From Rikenellaceae bacterium (lineage in GTDB: Bacteria; Bacteroidota; Bacteroidia; Bacteroidales; UBA932): a DNA stretch of 42,257 nt. The stretch is from contig DPKJ01000008.1 of assembly GCA_003542575.1 (NCBI GenBank), forward strand, positions 14,211 through 56,467. Direction: 5' to 3'. The notes below the pieces were generated by a model. The model saw only the letters and a list, made by a program, of their open reading frames with translations, made no database searches and was not told the origin of the DNA. Numbering within the stretch: the stretch's first letter is position 1; every line of letters begins with the position of its first letter. Of the stretch, positions 1 to 7,308 are shown piece by piece. The position numbers and the translations under genes are program-made.

Positions 1-248
1 GGATCATCTGCATCACATTTTCCTCCGGGAAAGGATATCTGCCCTGAGTGAATTCCGTTATAGATGTTTCGTTTTATAAGAACAACTTCCCATTCATTCA
101 GTGAAGGTATGAGAAGAACCAGAACTGCAGAATTTATTGAGTTTGCAGGGGGTTCCTGCTCCAGTGTAAGGGAGTTAACTCTGTGATCAGGAGCCATTAA
201 CAAATGGGCGCTTTTTCCTGGTAAGATGTCACGCAGATTGATGCTCAT
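1..248 (-). CDS. NUDIX hydrolase, CoA pyrophosphatase-like (partial, 3' end off window)
   Basis: Reading the minus strand from the ATG at 246-248 gives an open frame of 82 codons that runs off the left edge. Near the visible end it has the string HSGQISFPGGK, the start of the Nudix box as found in the CoA-pyrophosphatase (NudL/YeaB) subfamily. The earlier part (LPGKSAHLLMAP, then a VLVLLIP strand) also fits that subfamily. The rest of the Nudix box (the REVxEE helix) lies outside the window. Members hydrolyse CoA and related nucleoside diphosphate derivatives in the cytoplasm. The start is 16 bp after the stop of the STN-domain gene on the same strand, so it is probably last in, or downstream of, that operon. 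Confidence 0.8.
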   Translation of the reverse strand, partial: MSINLRDILPGKSAHLLMAPDHRVNSLTLEQEPPANSINSAVLVLLIPSLNEWEVVLIKRNIYNGIHSGQISFPGGKCDADD

Positions 249-264
249 CAGGTTATTACAGTTA

Positions 265-1818
265 TTAAAAATTGTATTTTCTAATTATTTGGGTAATCTC
301 ATCTTCAGGCAGAATTGTATTGAAATTTCCCCAGAAATCCACGTCATATACATAGGAGGTTTCAAAAAGGATATCTCTTACAGGCAATCTTTCGTTACGA
401 GGTATTGGGATGACATTCTCTGTAATTGTTTCACAGTTTACCATCTCAAACCATGCGTGCATTTCAGAACTGAACAGCCGTTTTGCTCTTCTTACCCTGA
501 AATTCAGATCCCCTCTTATGTGGTGAACATAAAACGTGTCATTGAATGGTTTGAAAGAGACCATGTATTCAATATTCGTAGGAATAATCTCAACATTTTT
601 GCCTCTTTTAAGAACGAAAATATCTGATGTTTTGTTCACATATGCAGGGTTTATTCTAAAATTTGCCCTTACAATTGCCAATGTTGCAGCATCAATATAA
701 ATTTCACCCTGATATAATGGTTCTGTGATATGCTCCTTTTGAGTGAAAGAAAAGACAAGCACTCGCCTGTCGTCAATTACAGTAATATCGGTATGAGAGT
801 AGTTGTACAGACCAAATGTTTCCGGGGAGAGAAAATCGGGAGGATTTTTTACAACATCCAATAAAAGAGAGGAATATACACTTGATTTGATTTTTGCAAC
901 TAAGGTGTCTTTTTCGTCAATATTTGTAAATTTTCTCATTTTGAACAGCTTGACCTGCTCGCTTGAAATACTGCTTTGATATCCGGTTTTATAAATTTTG
1001 AAGACAGCCTCGGTATGACTTAGGTTCTCTTTATATTCAACACCTTCTCTATAGAAAGAGGTGTGGTATACCGGTACAGATGAATAGTTTACTGCCCTTT
1101 TTTGCATTGCATCCCTAATGGTTTTTACAGGGTCAACAACTCTTATTACAATCTCCTGCAAAGGAATTAGTCTCTGATCAAGAAGTAAAGTTACCCTTTT
1201 TCCTTTGAGCAACTCTGCTGAAATCTCCCTTGTAACATATCCAAGATGAGAAATTTTTATATTAGAATCCATTAGGGAATCCGGTAAAATAAATTTGAAG
1301 TTGCCATCAAGATTGGAAACAGTTCCCATGTTTATTCCTGATAATGAGATGGTAGCATATTGTACCGGTTCGCCACTTATTCTGTCTTTTACCGTTCCCT
1401 CCATTGTAAAATAGGGGGTATATATTTCGTTGGTCAGGCTTGCTGTATCTTTTGCCGGTGGAATCTCAGTAATGACAGGCAGAGATATTAGTATGTGACT
1501 TCCAATCAATTGAGTCTCCAAACGAGTATCTCCTGTAATAATATGAACTGCTTTGTCAAGTTGAAATTCACCGGATGGGATTCTTACAACTTTATCATTG
1601 TCAAAAAGTCTGCTGTCATAAATGAACATATAACCTGTTTGAACTGAAATTGTATTTAACAGATTATAAATAGTTCCCCTTCCTCTTGATAGCTTAACCT
1701 TAATGTCTGTGGTCTGAAAATTCTCTTCCTGGGTCTGAAAACTAACTGCATGAACAAAGCTGCTCCGTAGAATGAGCAGCATCATTGTGTATGCAATATA
1801 TTTCAGAGTCGGTTTCAT
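265..1818 (-). CDS. Exported STN + carboxypeptidase-regulatory-like domain protein
   Basis: This 517-residue protein has an N-terminal signal peptide (hydrophobic residues about 8-25). Residues about 38-112 resemble an STN domain (secretin and TonB short N-terminal domain), the module that in TonB receptors contacts FecR. Residues about 138-225 are a carboxypeptidase-regulatory-like beta-sandwich (GTVSNLDGNFKF, ISHLGY). The rest is a conserved region of unknown function shared with the 421-residue-type protein at 3282-4541, including SFYRE and LLDVVKNP. No outer-membrane barrel or plug is visible, so this is not a TonB receptor. It follows the FecR gene by 12 bp, so the sigma/FecR pair probably controls it or senses through it. 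The ATG at 1816-1818 precedes the signal peptide directly. Function is not known; domain calls are by eye. Confidence 0.75.
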   Translation of the reverse strand: MKPTLKYIAYTMMLLILRSSFVHAVSFQTQEENFQTTDIKVKLSRGRGTIYNLLNTISVQTGYMFIYDSRLFDNDKVVRIPSGEFQLDKAVHIITGDTRLETQLIGSHILISLPVITEIPPAKDTASLTNEIYTPYFTMEGTVKDRISGEPVQYATISLSGINMGTVSNLDGNFKFILPDSLMDSNIKISHLGYVTREISAELLKGKRVTLLLDQRLIPLQEIVIRVVDPVKTIRDAMQKRAVNYSSVPVYHTSFYREGVEYKENLSHTEAVFKIYKTGYQSSISSEQVKLFKMRKFTNIDEKDTLVAKIKSSVYSSLLLDVVKNPPDFLSPETFGLYNYSHTDITVIDDRRVLVFSFTQKEHITEPLYQGEIYIDAATLAIVRANFRINPAYVNKTSDIFVLKRGKNVEIIPTNIEYMVSFKPFNDTFYVHHIRGDLNFRVRRAKRLFSSEMHAWFEMVNCETITENVIPIPRNERLPVRDILFETSYVYDVDFWGNFNTILPEDEITQIIRKYNF

Positions 1819-1830
1819 TGGACTTTGATC

Positions 1831-2685
1831 TCAGGGTAATTCGTAGATTGTTATCTTATTACCCTCTTTTAAATACCTTAGATTGAGAGCCAAAGCAATC
1901 AGTTCTGCAACGGAATCGGGTGAGTCTTTTGAAAAAGTGGCAGTAATTGATCTCTGCTCAATGCCTGAGACAATTTCAAATTCAAGACTGTTAATATTTC
2001 TATTCAGAACATCAACAACATTTTGTAGGGGTTCATCTTTGAAATGCATTCGGCGCGAATAAGAAATAAACATCTCGAGATCTTCTGTCAGAATTTTTTC
2101 AAGGCTGTCAGATGTGATTACAATTGTCTCTCCGGCGACAGCATTGAAACTTTGTCCGCCGTTTTTATGTGTGACTCTTACCTCACCTGTGTTGACAGAA
2201 ATTGATGAGACATTCTCTTTGCTGCTCTTAACATTAAATGATGTGCCAAGTACCTCTATGTTAACTAAATCAGTTTCAATTTTAAACCCTGATTTATAAA
2301 TTTTACTTATCTCAAAATATGCCTCTCCGTTGAGAAACACTTCACGACTCACTTTTTTAAATTCATCCGGATACGAAAGGGTCGAGTTACCTGAAAGGTA
2401 AACCACTGACCCGTCTGCCAGTGTTTTAACATATGTCGAACTGGTGTCAGGGTTGTGCAGAGAAAGCATCTGCCGGCCGGAGTCAAAAACTCCTATGTAC
2501 AAATATATAGTTGCACCTGCGATAATTATCAAAGATGCTGCAAACTTCAAAACCAGCCCGGGGTTAAACCCTGTTTTTTGCTTTTTCTCATTTACCTCGC
2601 TGAGCAGCCCGTCCCTCTCAAGACGGTTGTAGAGACGGTCCCATGCCCTCTCTGTTTGTCTGCTCTTATCCGGTTGTAGTATCAT
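1831..2685 (-). CDS. FecR-family anti-sigma factor with C-terminal DUF4974-like domain
   Basis: The 284-residue protein has the FecR layout: a cytoplasmic N-terminal segment of about 46 residues, one membrane span (about 48-68, FAASLIIIAGATIYLYIG), a periplasmic FecR domain (about 80-190, with YLSGNSTLSYPDEF, VFLNGEAYFEI, VLGTSFNVK and VNTGEVRV) and a C-terminal DUF4974-like domain (about 210-284). FecR proteins hold an ECF sigma factor inactive until a signal arrives through an outer-membrane partner. It starts 2 bp after the sigma gene stop, so the two are probably translationally coupled. The partner is unusual: the next gene carries an STN domain without a receptor barrel. Confidence 0.92.
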   Translation of the reverse strand: MILQPDKSRQTERAWDRLYNRLERDGLLSEVNEKKQKTGFNPGLVLKFAASLIIIAGATIYLYIGVFDSGRQMLSLHNPDTSSTYVKTLADGSVVYLSGNSTLSYPDEFKKVSREVFLNGEAYFEISKIYKSGFKIETDLVNIEVLGTSFNVKSSKENVSSISVNTGEVRVTHKNGGQSFNAVAGETIVITSDSLEKILTEDLEMFISYSRRMHFKDEPLQNVVDVLNRNINSLEFEIVSGIEQRSITATFSKDSPDSVAELIALALNLRYLKEGNKITIYELP

Positions 2686-2687
2686 AG

Positions 2688-3233
2688 TTAACTAGTGTAA
2701 TATTCAATATCTTTTCGTAGTGACTTAAGTGCCTTGGTCATTTCTGCCTCTACTGTCTTTACCGATACCGATAGATTTTCAGCTATTTCTGAGTATCTTC
2801 TGTTCTCGAATCGGTGCATTTTAAAAATCCTTAAGCGTCTTTCAGGCATTTTGTCCATTGTTTGTCTGATAATCCCCTCCAACTCGCTTGCCTCAAGGTT
2901 CTCCTGCGGGGAGTTTCCAGAAGAGCTTAATGGCGCTGATTTAATGCTCTCTTTGTAAATATTTTCGTTTCTGAGGCGTTCGCAGTACTGAAGTGACCTG
3001 TTTCTGACAGCACTGTAGAGGTATCCTTTCAATGAACTCAGTATATTTATCTTTTCTCTCTCTTTCCAAATCTGATAGAACAACTCCTGTATAATCTCCT
3101 CCGCCACGTCAATCCTCCCTGTAATTCCTGCCGAGAAGTATAAAAGGGGGGAATAGTTCTCTTTGAAGACCTTTTCAAATGTCTCAATATTCCCCTCTTT
3201 TATCTTTTTAAACAGGAACAGATCGTTTATCAT
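2688..3233 (-). CDS. ECF RNA polymerase sigma factor
   Basis: This is a 181-residue sigma-70 family protein of the extracytoplasmic-function class. Region 2 is visible at about 25-90 (AEEIIQELFYQIWKER, LKGYLYSAVRNRSLQY) and region 4 at about 115-175 (MPERRLRIFKMHRF, YSEIAENLSVSVKTVEAEMTKALKSL). It lacks regions 1 and 3, as expected for the class. It is first in a sigma, FecR, STN-protein series with gaps of 2 and 12 bp. The upstream gap of 48 bp holds a TAnnTTTG-type -7 box, so it may have its own promoter. Confidence 0.93.
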   Translation of the reverse strand: MINDLFLFKKIKEGNIETFEKVFKENYSPLLYFSAGITGRIDVAEEIIQELFYQIWKEREKINILSSLKGYLYSAVRNRSLQYCERLRNENIYKESIKSAPLSSSGNSPQENLEASELEGIIRQTMDKMPERRLRIFKMHRFENRRYSEIAENLSVSVKTVEAEMTKALKSLRKDIEYYTS

Positions 3234-3258
3234 AAGGATAAGTTATTAATACCTGTTT

Positions 3259-3266
3259 CAAATATA
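3259..3266 (-). promoter_or_regulatory. Candidate -7 promoter element of the ECF sigma gene
   Basis: On the minus strand the sequence is TATATTTG, an exact match to the Bacteroidota -7 consensus TAnnTTTG, lying 25 bp before the sigma ATG. No TTTG -33 box is found at the usual 19-21 bp spacing, so this could be a weak or activator-dependent promoter, or chance in AT-rich DNA. Confidence 0.4.
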
Positions 3267-3281
3267 CTAAATGTGTCCGGT

Positions 3282-4541
3282 TTATTTTGTATTCGCTTTT
3301 TTAAGTTTGCTTACAGCACTTTCCAATGACTCGTCAGGTTCTATAATATTGTAATCTTCCCAGAAATCTTTATCATAAAAGCTCTCTACCTTGTCATAAA
3401 GGGCCTGACTCTCTCTGAATGCCAGTTTTGCAGGTATTCTGGATGCATTCTCCTCTTTACCTCCTGTAATAACTGTCTCAGAAACTATAGTATAGTTAGT
3501 TGAGAAGAGGCGTTTTTTCCAGTCACACTTGAATTTGATCTCACTTCTAAGATAACTGAGATAGGTTCTGTTATCTCTTTGCTTATAGTTTACAATAAAG
3601 CTTATCTCTTCTGGTTTGAACTGCATACCCATTGGTTTTTTCTTGAGAATTGCCTGAGTTGCCTTGTTTCTGTCATCCATGCTTACGCTAAAAACTGCTT
3701 TTGAAAATGCAAGATTTTCTTTATCGATATATAATTTGCCATAGTGTAGCGCGTACGGAAGAGAAACTTTTGGTTCAAAAGCTACAACAAAATGTGCTCT
3801 GTCGTCAATCATTGCAGACTCTTCTATCGAAAATTTGTAGTATGAGAGAGTCTCTTCATTCAGCATCAAATCGGGGTTTTTAACAACATCCAGGTAGATG
3901 GCAAGTGTTGGTCCGCCGAGTAACCTAACCATAAGAGTATCCTGTGGATTTGGACTTATTACTTTACGCCCTTTGTAAATCTGAACTAAATCTCTGTTAA
4001 GGCCTTGGTGGTAAGGTGTTTTATAAACTTCCACAATAGCTTCTGACACATTAATATAGGTTCTTCTTTTTCTGATGGTCTCTCTGTAGAATCCCTCCAA
4101 AAGGGCAGTGTTAGGGCTGTAATTTTGATCAATTTTACTGATAGCGCTTCTTACAAGAGCCTCTGCATCAAATCCGAGTACTGTTATCTCCTCCAGTAAA
4201 TTTGCATTTGGAGTCAGGAAAATTTCAACATCACTTGTGTTCTCTTTCCTGATGTTTTGATTGTAGGTGGAGTATCCAAGGTGAGAGACCTTAATGCTTT
4301 TGGCATTGAGAGAGTCCTTGATTTTAAGAGAAAATTCTCCATTGATGTTTGTAACGGTTCCTATGTTTGAACCGGGAACGGAGATGCTCACATATTCAAG
4401 CGCTCTTTTGTTTGTTTTGTCTTTGACTACTCCCTTAATGGTAATATAATCTTTACCGTCCTGTGCAAAGGTAGGAGCAATGCATGCCAGCATCAGAAAT
4501 GCTGCAATTAATCCCGTGATTTTTGTTAATGTTGTTTTCAT
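3282..4541 (-). CDS. Exported carboxypeptidase-regulatory-like protein (paralogue of 265-1818)
   Basis: The chosen start is the ATG at 4539-4541, giving 419 residues beginning with a signal peptide (MKTTLTKITGLIAAFLMLAC, processed near FAQ). An in-frame TTG two codons earlier is unlikely to be used. Residues about 30-115 form a carboxypeptidase-regulatory-like domain (ITVLGF and SHLGYSTYN are visible). The rest aligns with the STN-containing protein downstream: GFYRE/SFYRE, EVYKT/KIYKT, LDVVKNPDLML/LDVVKNPPDFL and a GKLYIDKENLA/GEIYIDAATLA strand. The two are therefore paralogues, but this one lacks the STN domain. It sits 48 bp upstream of the sigma gene on the same strand. Role unknown; an envelope location is inferred from the signal peptide. 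Confidence 0.75.
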   Translation of the reverse strand: MKTTLTKITGLIAAFLMLACIAPTFAQDGKDYITIKGVVKDKTNKRALEYVSISVPGSNIGTVTNINGEFSLKIKDSLNAKSIKVSHLGYSTYNQNIRKENTSDVEIFLTPNANLLEEITVLGFDAEALVRSAISKIDQNYSPNTALLEGFYRETIRKRRTYINVSEAIVEVYKTPYHQGLNRDLVQIYKGRKVISPNPQDTLMVRLLGGPTLAIYLDVVKNPDLMLNEETLSYYKFSIEESAMIDDRAHFVVAFEPKVSLPYALHYGKLYIDKENLAFSKAVFSVSMDDRNKATQAILKKKPMGMQFKPEEISFIVNYKQRDNRTYLSYLRSEIKFKCDWKKRLFSTNYTIVSETVITGGKEENASRIPAKLAFRESQALYDKVESFYDKDFWEDYNIIEPDESLESAVSKLKKANTK

Positions 4542-4652
4542 CGCCAATTATTTAAAATGAATAAAGTCGGATAATTTGTTGTTCTGCATATAAGACTGCT
4601 GTGAAACAAAAAACCCTAAACTTTTGCGGGATTTTTAAACAATTTATTTTGG

Positions 4653-5564
4653 CTATAAGATATTGACTCCTGTAAGTTTTTCAGAAACAGACCAAAGTTG
4701 TTCTGCGATCTCTTTTTTGAAAAGTGAGTCATCTTTTGTAGTTATGGCTGGATATCCCCAGATATTCCGGAATCCCTCCGGCCCTATATATTCTCCTCCT
4801 TTCAGATCAGGATTGGAAACAGAGTATAACAGCGGAAGCGCTCCCATATGAGCCGGTTGAGCAATCAAATTAAAGAAGAGTTTAAAAAATGTTGAACTCT
4901 CTTTGCCGGAACCTCTTGATGCCAGGTTTGTGGCCGAAACACCGGGATGGCAAATGATACTTGTTATTGTTGAATTATTCAGTTTTAATCTTCTGTCAAA
5001 CTCTTTTCCGAATAGAAGGTTGGCATATTTACTCTGTGAGTAAAACCTGGTGGATGAATATCCTTTTGACCCGTCAAGATTGTTAAAATCAATTTTCCCC
5101 ATTCTTGCTGCGATACTGCTAACTGTGACTACTCTTGCAGCAGGAGATCTTCTGAGTGCAGGCATCAGCAGGCCTGTCAGAGCAAAGTGCCCTAGATGAT
5201 TTGTTGCAAACTGCAGTTCGAGATTGTCAGCGCTTTTAGTGAATGGTGGAAACATAACACCTGCATTATTAACAAGAATATCAAGAGTGTCGTATATAGA
5301 TAAAAACTCATGGCAGAAGTCTTTTACGCTTTGAAGACTATCCATGTTAATTTGCATTAACCTTACTTTTGCCGAAGTGTTACCGGAGCAAATGTATCTG
5401 ATTGCCTTTTCACCCTTCCCAAGAGAGCGAACAGCCATAATAACCTCTGCTCCTTTTGAAGATAAAACTTTTGCAACCTCAAGGCCAAGTCCGCTTGATG
5501 CGCCGGTAATTACAACCCTCTTGCCGGTCATTTCGGGAATCATCTCTATACTCCATTTATTCAT
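4653..5564 (-). CDS. Short-chain dehydrogenase/reductase, retinol-dehydrogenase-like
   Basis: The Rossmann nucleotide-binding motif TGASSGLG is near residues 20-27, the structural NNAG motif near 99-102, and the catalytic YSQSK (Tyr-x-x-x-Lys) follows a conserved VVTVSSIAARMG strand. At about 303 residues it is longer than a minimal SDR (about 250) and resembles the retinol-dehydrogenase/WW-oxidoreductase-like group with its C-terminal extension (GGEYIGPEGF). It should catalyse an NAD(P)-dependent oxidation or reduction; the substrate cannot be told. The ATG at 5562-5564 is preferred to an in-frame TTG two codons upstream. Its 5' leader is a degenerate 11-bp tandem repeat, see 5581-5669. Confidence 0.88.
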   Translation of the reverse strand: MNKWSIEMIPEMTGKRVVITGASSGLGLEVAKVLSSKGAEVIMAVRSLGKGEKAIRYICSGNTSAKVRLMQINMDSLQSVKDFCHEFLSIYDTLDILVNNAGVMFPPFTKSADNLELQFATNHLGHFALTGLLMPALRRSPAARVVTVSSIAARMGKIDFNNLDGSKGYSSTRFYSQSKYANLLFGKEFDRRLKLNNSTITSIICHPGVSATNLASRGSGKESSTFFKLFFNLIAQPAHMGALPLLYSVSNPDLKGGEYIGPEGFRNIWGYPAITTKDDSLFKKEIAEQLWSVSEKLTGVNIL

Positions 5565-5580
5565 AATCAATTTGTTATTG

Positions 5581-5669
5581 TGCTTGTATTATGCTTGTAT
5601 TGTGTCTGCTTTATACTTGTATTATGCCTGTCTTATGCTTTAAAATATACCTGTTTTATGTCTGCTTAC
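5581..5669. repeat. Degenerate 11-bp tandem repeat, eight units
   Basis: Eight consecutive units fill the gap between the Smr gene stop and the dehydrogenase start. On the plus strand they read TGCTTGTATTA, TGCTTGTATTG, TGTCTGCTTTA, TACTTGTATTA, TGCCTGTCTTA, a 12-base TGCTTTAAAATA, TACCTGTTTTA and TGTCTGCTTAC. The period is about one helical turn. In the direction of dehydrogenase transcription the unit reads TAATACAAGCA. No promoter consensus is evident inside. A related GCA-rich pattern recurs upstream of the Smr gene and of arsM. Confidence 0.75.
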
Positions 5670-5671
5670 TA

Positions 5672-5965
5672 CTATTTAATTGTAACCCTGAGTGCGCCTT
5701 GAAATCCGTATGTGGCAAAGGGTGCATCTTCGTAAGTGAATGAAGGGAATTTACTGTTTAAAATCTCCGTCATCTTTTGTCTTAGCACTCCGGCACCGCC
5801 ACCATGAACGAAATCAATTTTTTTGCCCTTTTGAAATCTGCTTGCAACCAATGTTCGTTCAAAATGGTCAAGCTGATAAATAAGGCAGTCGGCCGGGGAG
5901 AAACTTCTGTATCCACGTGCAATCTTCTCAATGTGCAGATCTGTTACCGACGCTATATTCTTCAT
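5672..5965 (-). CDS. Stand-alone Smr-domain protein
   Basis: The 97-residue product is almost entirely an Smr (MutS2 C-terminal-like) domain. It has DLHIEK near residues 9-14 (the Smr DLH motif), then a helix, then KKIDFVHGGGAGVLRQKM (the HGxGxG signature) and a final TYEDAPFATYGFQGALRVTI strand. Smr domains bind nucleic acid and some are endonucleases. In Bacteroidota this version is normally the C-terminal part of a larger DUF2027-type protein of roughly 340 residues, so this is either a genuine small paralogue or a remnant of the larger gene. The start ATG at 5963-5965 immediately precedes the domain. It probably shares transcription with the dehydrogenase gene 107 bp downstream. Confidence 0.75.
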   Translation of the reverse strand: MKNIASVTDLHIEKIARGYRSFSPADCLIYQLDHFERTLVASRFQKGKKIDFVHGGGAGVLRQKMTEILNSKFPSFTYEDAPFATYGFQGALRVTIK

Positions 5966-6186
5966 TATTTCTTCATTATTATGAATACATTCTCTGGTCT
6001 TATGCTTGCGCTTTTTTCTGCTGCAAACACTTTATTGTATTCTGGCTACATTTTTTGTATTCTGCTTCAATACTTTGTCTTTTTCTAAGCGGTTTGGTTT
6101 TTTTCTGCTACGCTGATTAGTTTTCTGCAAAAATTCAGCCGCAATTTAATGAATTTTTAGTTAAGAAATTTGCATCTAAGAAATAT
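5966..6186. other. Divergent leader region between Smr gene and arsR
   Basis: No gene is supported here; reading frames on the plus strand are hydrophobic, low-complexity shadows of T-rich sequence. On the minus strand, upstream of the Smr gene, the sequence is rich in loosely repeated AGCAGAA / GAATACAA / AAGCATAAGAC words, related to the array at 5581-5669. On the plus strand a TTTG (6169-6172) lies 20 bp before a weak -7 (TAACATTA, 6193-6200) that overlaps the arsR operator. Confidence 0.5.
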
Positions 6187-6206
6187 ATGTCGTAACATTA
6201 CGACAT
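6187..6206. promoter_or_regulatory. ArsR operator palindrome
   Basis: The 20 bases form ATGTCGTAA-CA-TTACGACAT, a perfect inverted repeat with 9-bp arms and a 2-bp spacer, 36 bp before the arsR ATG. Its size, symmetry and placement over the probable -7 element (TAACATTA, 6193-6200, 20 bp after a TTTG) fit a dimeric ArsR/SmtB repressor site. This implies autorepression of the arsenic operon, relieved by As(III). The assignment to ArsR is inferred from position. Confidence 0.75.
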
Positions 6207-6242
6207 GATTTTAAATCCACTTAAGAAATAGATCTTAATAAA

Positions 6243-6590
6243 ATGAACAAGCTAGATAAGTTCGATTCAGAAATGATTGATATTGCTCTTTTTGCAAAAG
6301 CAGTTTCAAATCCTGCAAGACTGGCAATTTTAAAATATCTTGCACAAACTAAAAGCTGTATTTCAGGAGATATCTCTGATTTTTTGCCATTGAGCAGAAC
6401 AACTGTTTCGCAACATCTTAAGGTGTTAAGAGACAGCGGCCTTATTAAAGGTGAAATTGATGGGCCAAGGATAAATTACTGCCTTAATGGAACAAATGTC
6501 GAAAGATTCCTCAAAATGACAGAAAATTTCTTTGCTCAGATAAGATCGGCTGAGGCCTTATGTTCTGATTGCCGGGTTGAATTGGATTAA
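6243..6590 (+). CDS. arsR: ArsR-family arsenic-responsive repressor
   Basis: The 115-residue protein is a winged-helix ArsR/SmtB regulator: ALFAKAVSNPARLAILKYL (helices 1-2), the recognition region LSRTTVSQHLKVLRDSGLI and the wing EIDGPRINYCL. It lacks the CVC-type cysteine cluster in helix 3 found in the E. coli protein. Instead it has Cys39, Cys80 and a C-terminal Cys107-x-x-Cys110 pair, which could form a differently placed As(III) site. It is first in a four-gene arsenic cluster and should repress it through the palindrome at 6187-6206. Family identity is clear; arsenic as ligand is inferred from the neighbours. Confidence 0.92.
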   Translation: MNKLDKFDSEMIDIALFAKAVSNPARLAILKYLAQTKSCISGDISDFLPLSRTTVSQHLKVLRDSGLIKGEIDGPRINYCLNGTNVERFLKMTENFFAQIRSAEALCSDCRVELD

Positions 6591-6740
6591 GTGTGAAAAA
6601 GAAATGAGTTATTACACTGGTGAATAATTAATAGAGTTATTTATTACAGCCAGTTTGCATAAACAAATAAAAAATAAGTATAAATAATTAGTAAAATATT
6701 CAAGGTGCATTCAATAATTAATCAAATTAAACAGATCAAT

Positions 6741-7166
6741 ATGAAAGTATTAATATTATGTACAGGAAACAGTTGCCGAAGTCAGATGGCACATGGTTTT
6801 CTTCAGTCATTCGATAGCCGGATTATGGTTAAATCGGCAGGAACTCAACCTGCAGCAAGGGTCAACCAGATAGCAGTAAAGGTTATGAACGAGGCAGGAA
6901 TTGATATAAGTAATCATACACCTACTCTTGTTGATGAATACATAGGCCAGGAGTGGGACTATGTAATTACAGTTTGTGACGATGCAAACGAAACTTGTCC
7001 ATTATTTGTGGGAAAGGTTAAACATAGACTGCACATGGGATTTGAAGACCCTTCTCATAAAAAGGGATCAGAAGAGTTTGTGCTGAGCGAATTCTATAGG
7101 ATAAGAAATCTGATAAAAGAGAGTTTTTTTGAATTTTACAACACTCAGATTAAAAACAATTTGTAA
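6741..7166 (+). CDS. arsC: Arsenate reductase, low-molecular-weight phosphatase (thioredoxin-type ArsC)
   Basis: The start is the ATG at 6741, directly before MKVLILCTGNSCRSQ; a frame extension to an upstream GTG adds an unlikely 12 residues. The 141-residue protein has the phosphatase loop C-x5-R (Cys7 to Arg13) and an EDPS motif (about 104-107, the general acid Asp). Cys79 and Cys86 are the candidate resolving pair. These match the low-molecular-weight tyrosine-phosphatase-type arsenate reductases, which reduce As(V) to As(III) and pass the disulfide to thioredoxin. It stands between arsR and arsM, so the As(III) it makes can be methylated or exported by the downstream products. Confidence 0.92.
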   Translation: MKVLILCTGNSCRSQMAHGFLQSFDSRIMVKSAGTQPAARVNQIAVKVMNEAGIDISNHTPTLVDEYIGQEWDYVITVCDDANETCPLFVGKVKHRLHMGFEDPSHKKGSEEFVLSEFYRIRNLIKESFFEFYNTQIKNNL

Positions 7167-7308
7167 TAATATTTAATCCCCGGACATCATTCAGATGGAC
7201 CAGTCACCGGGCATGTAGCAAGCAGAAGACAGCAAGAGATAATTTGCAGACAGCATACTGCACGCAGCTGCAAGTAATAGTCATTGGTTATCAATAAATA
7301 CACAAAAA
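7167..7308. other. arsC-arsM intergenic leader, GCA-rich
   Basis: This 142-bp gap is long for the inside of an operon. It holds a short CCCGG/CCGGG inverted pair (about 7182-7212) and then a run rich in GCA words, including AAGCAGAAGACAGCA at 7220-7234. That word resembles AAGCATAAGAC in the leaders of the Smr and dehydrogenase genes. No gene or promoter consensus is clear. Confidence 0.4.

Noticed and set aside
5804..6120. Hydrophobic plus-strand open frames
   Set aside because: They overlap the Smr gene and come from T-rich leader sequence; no conserved pattern.
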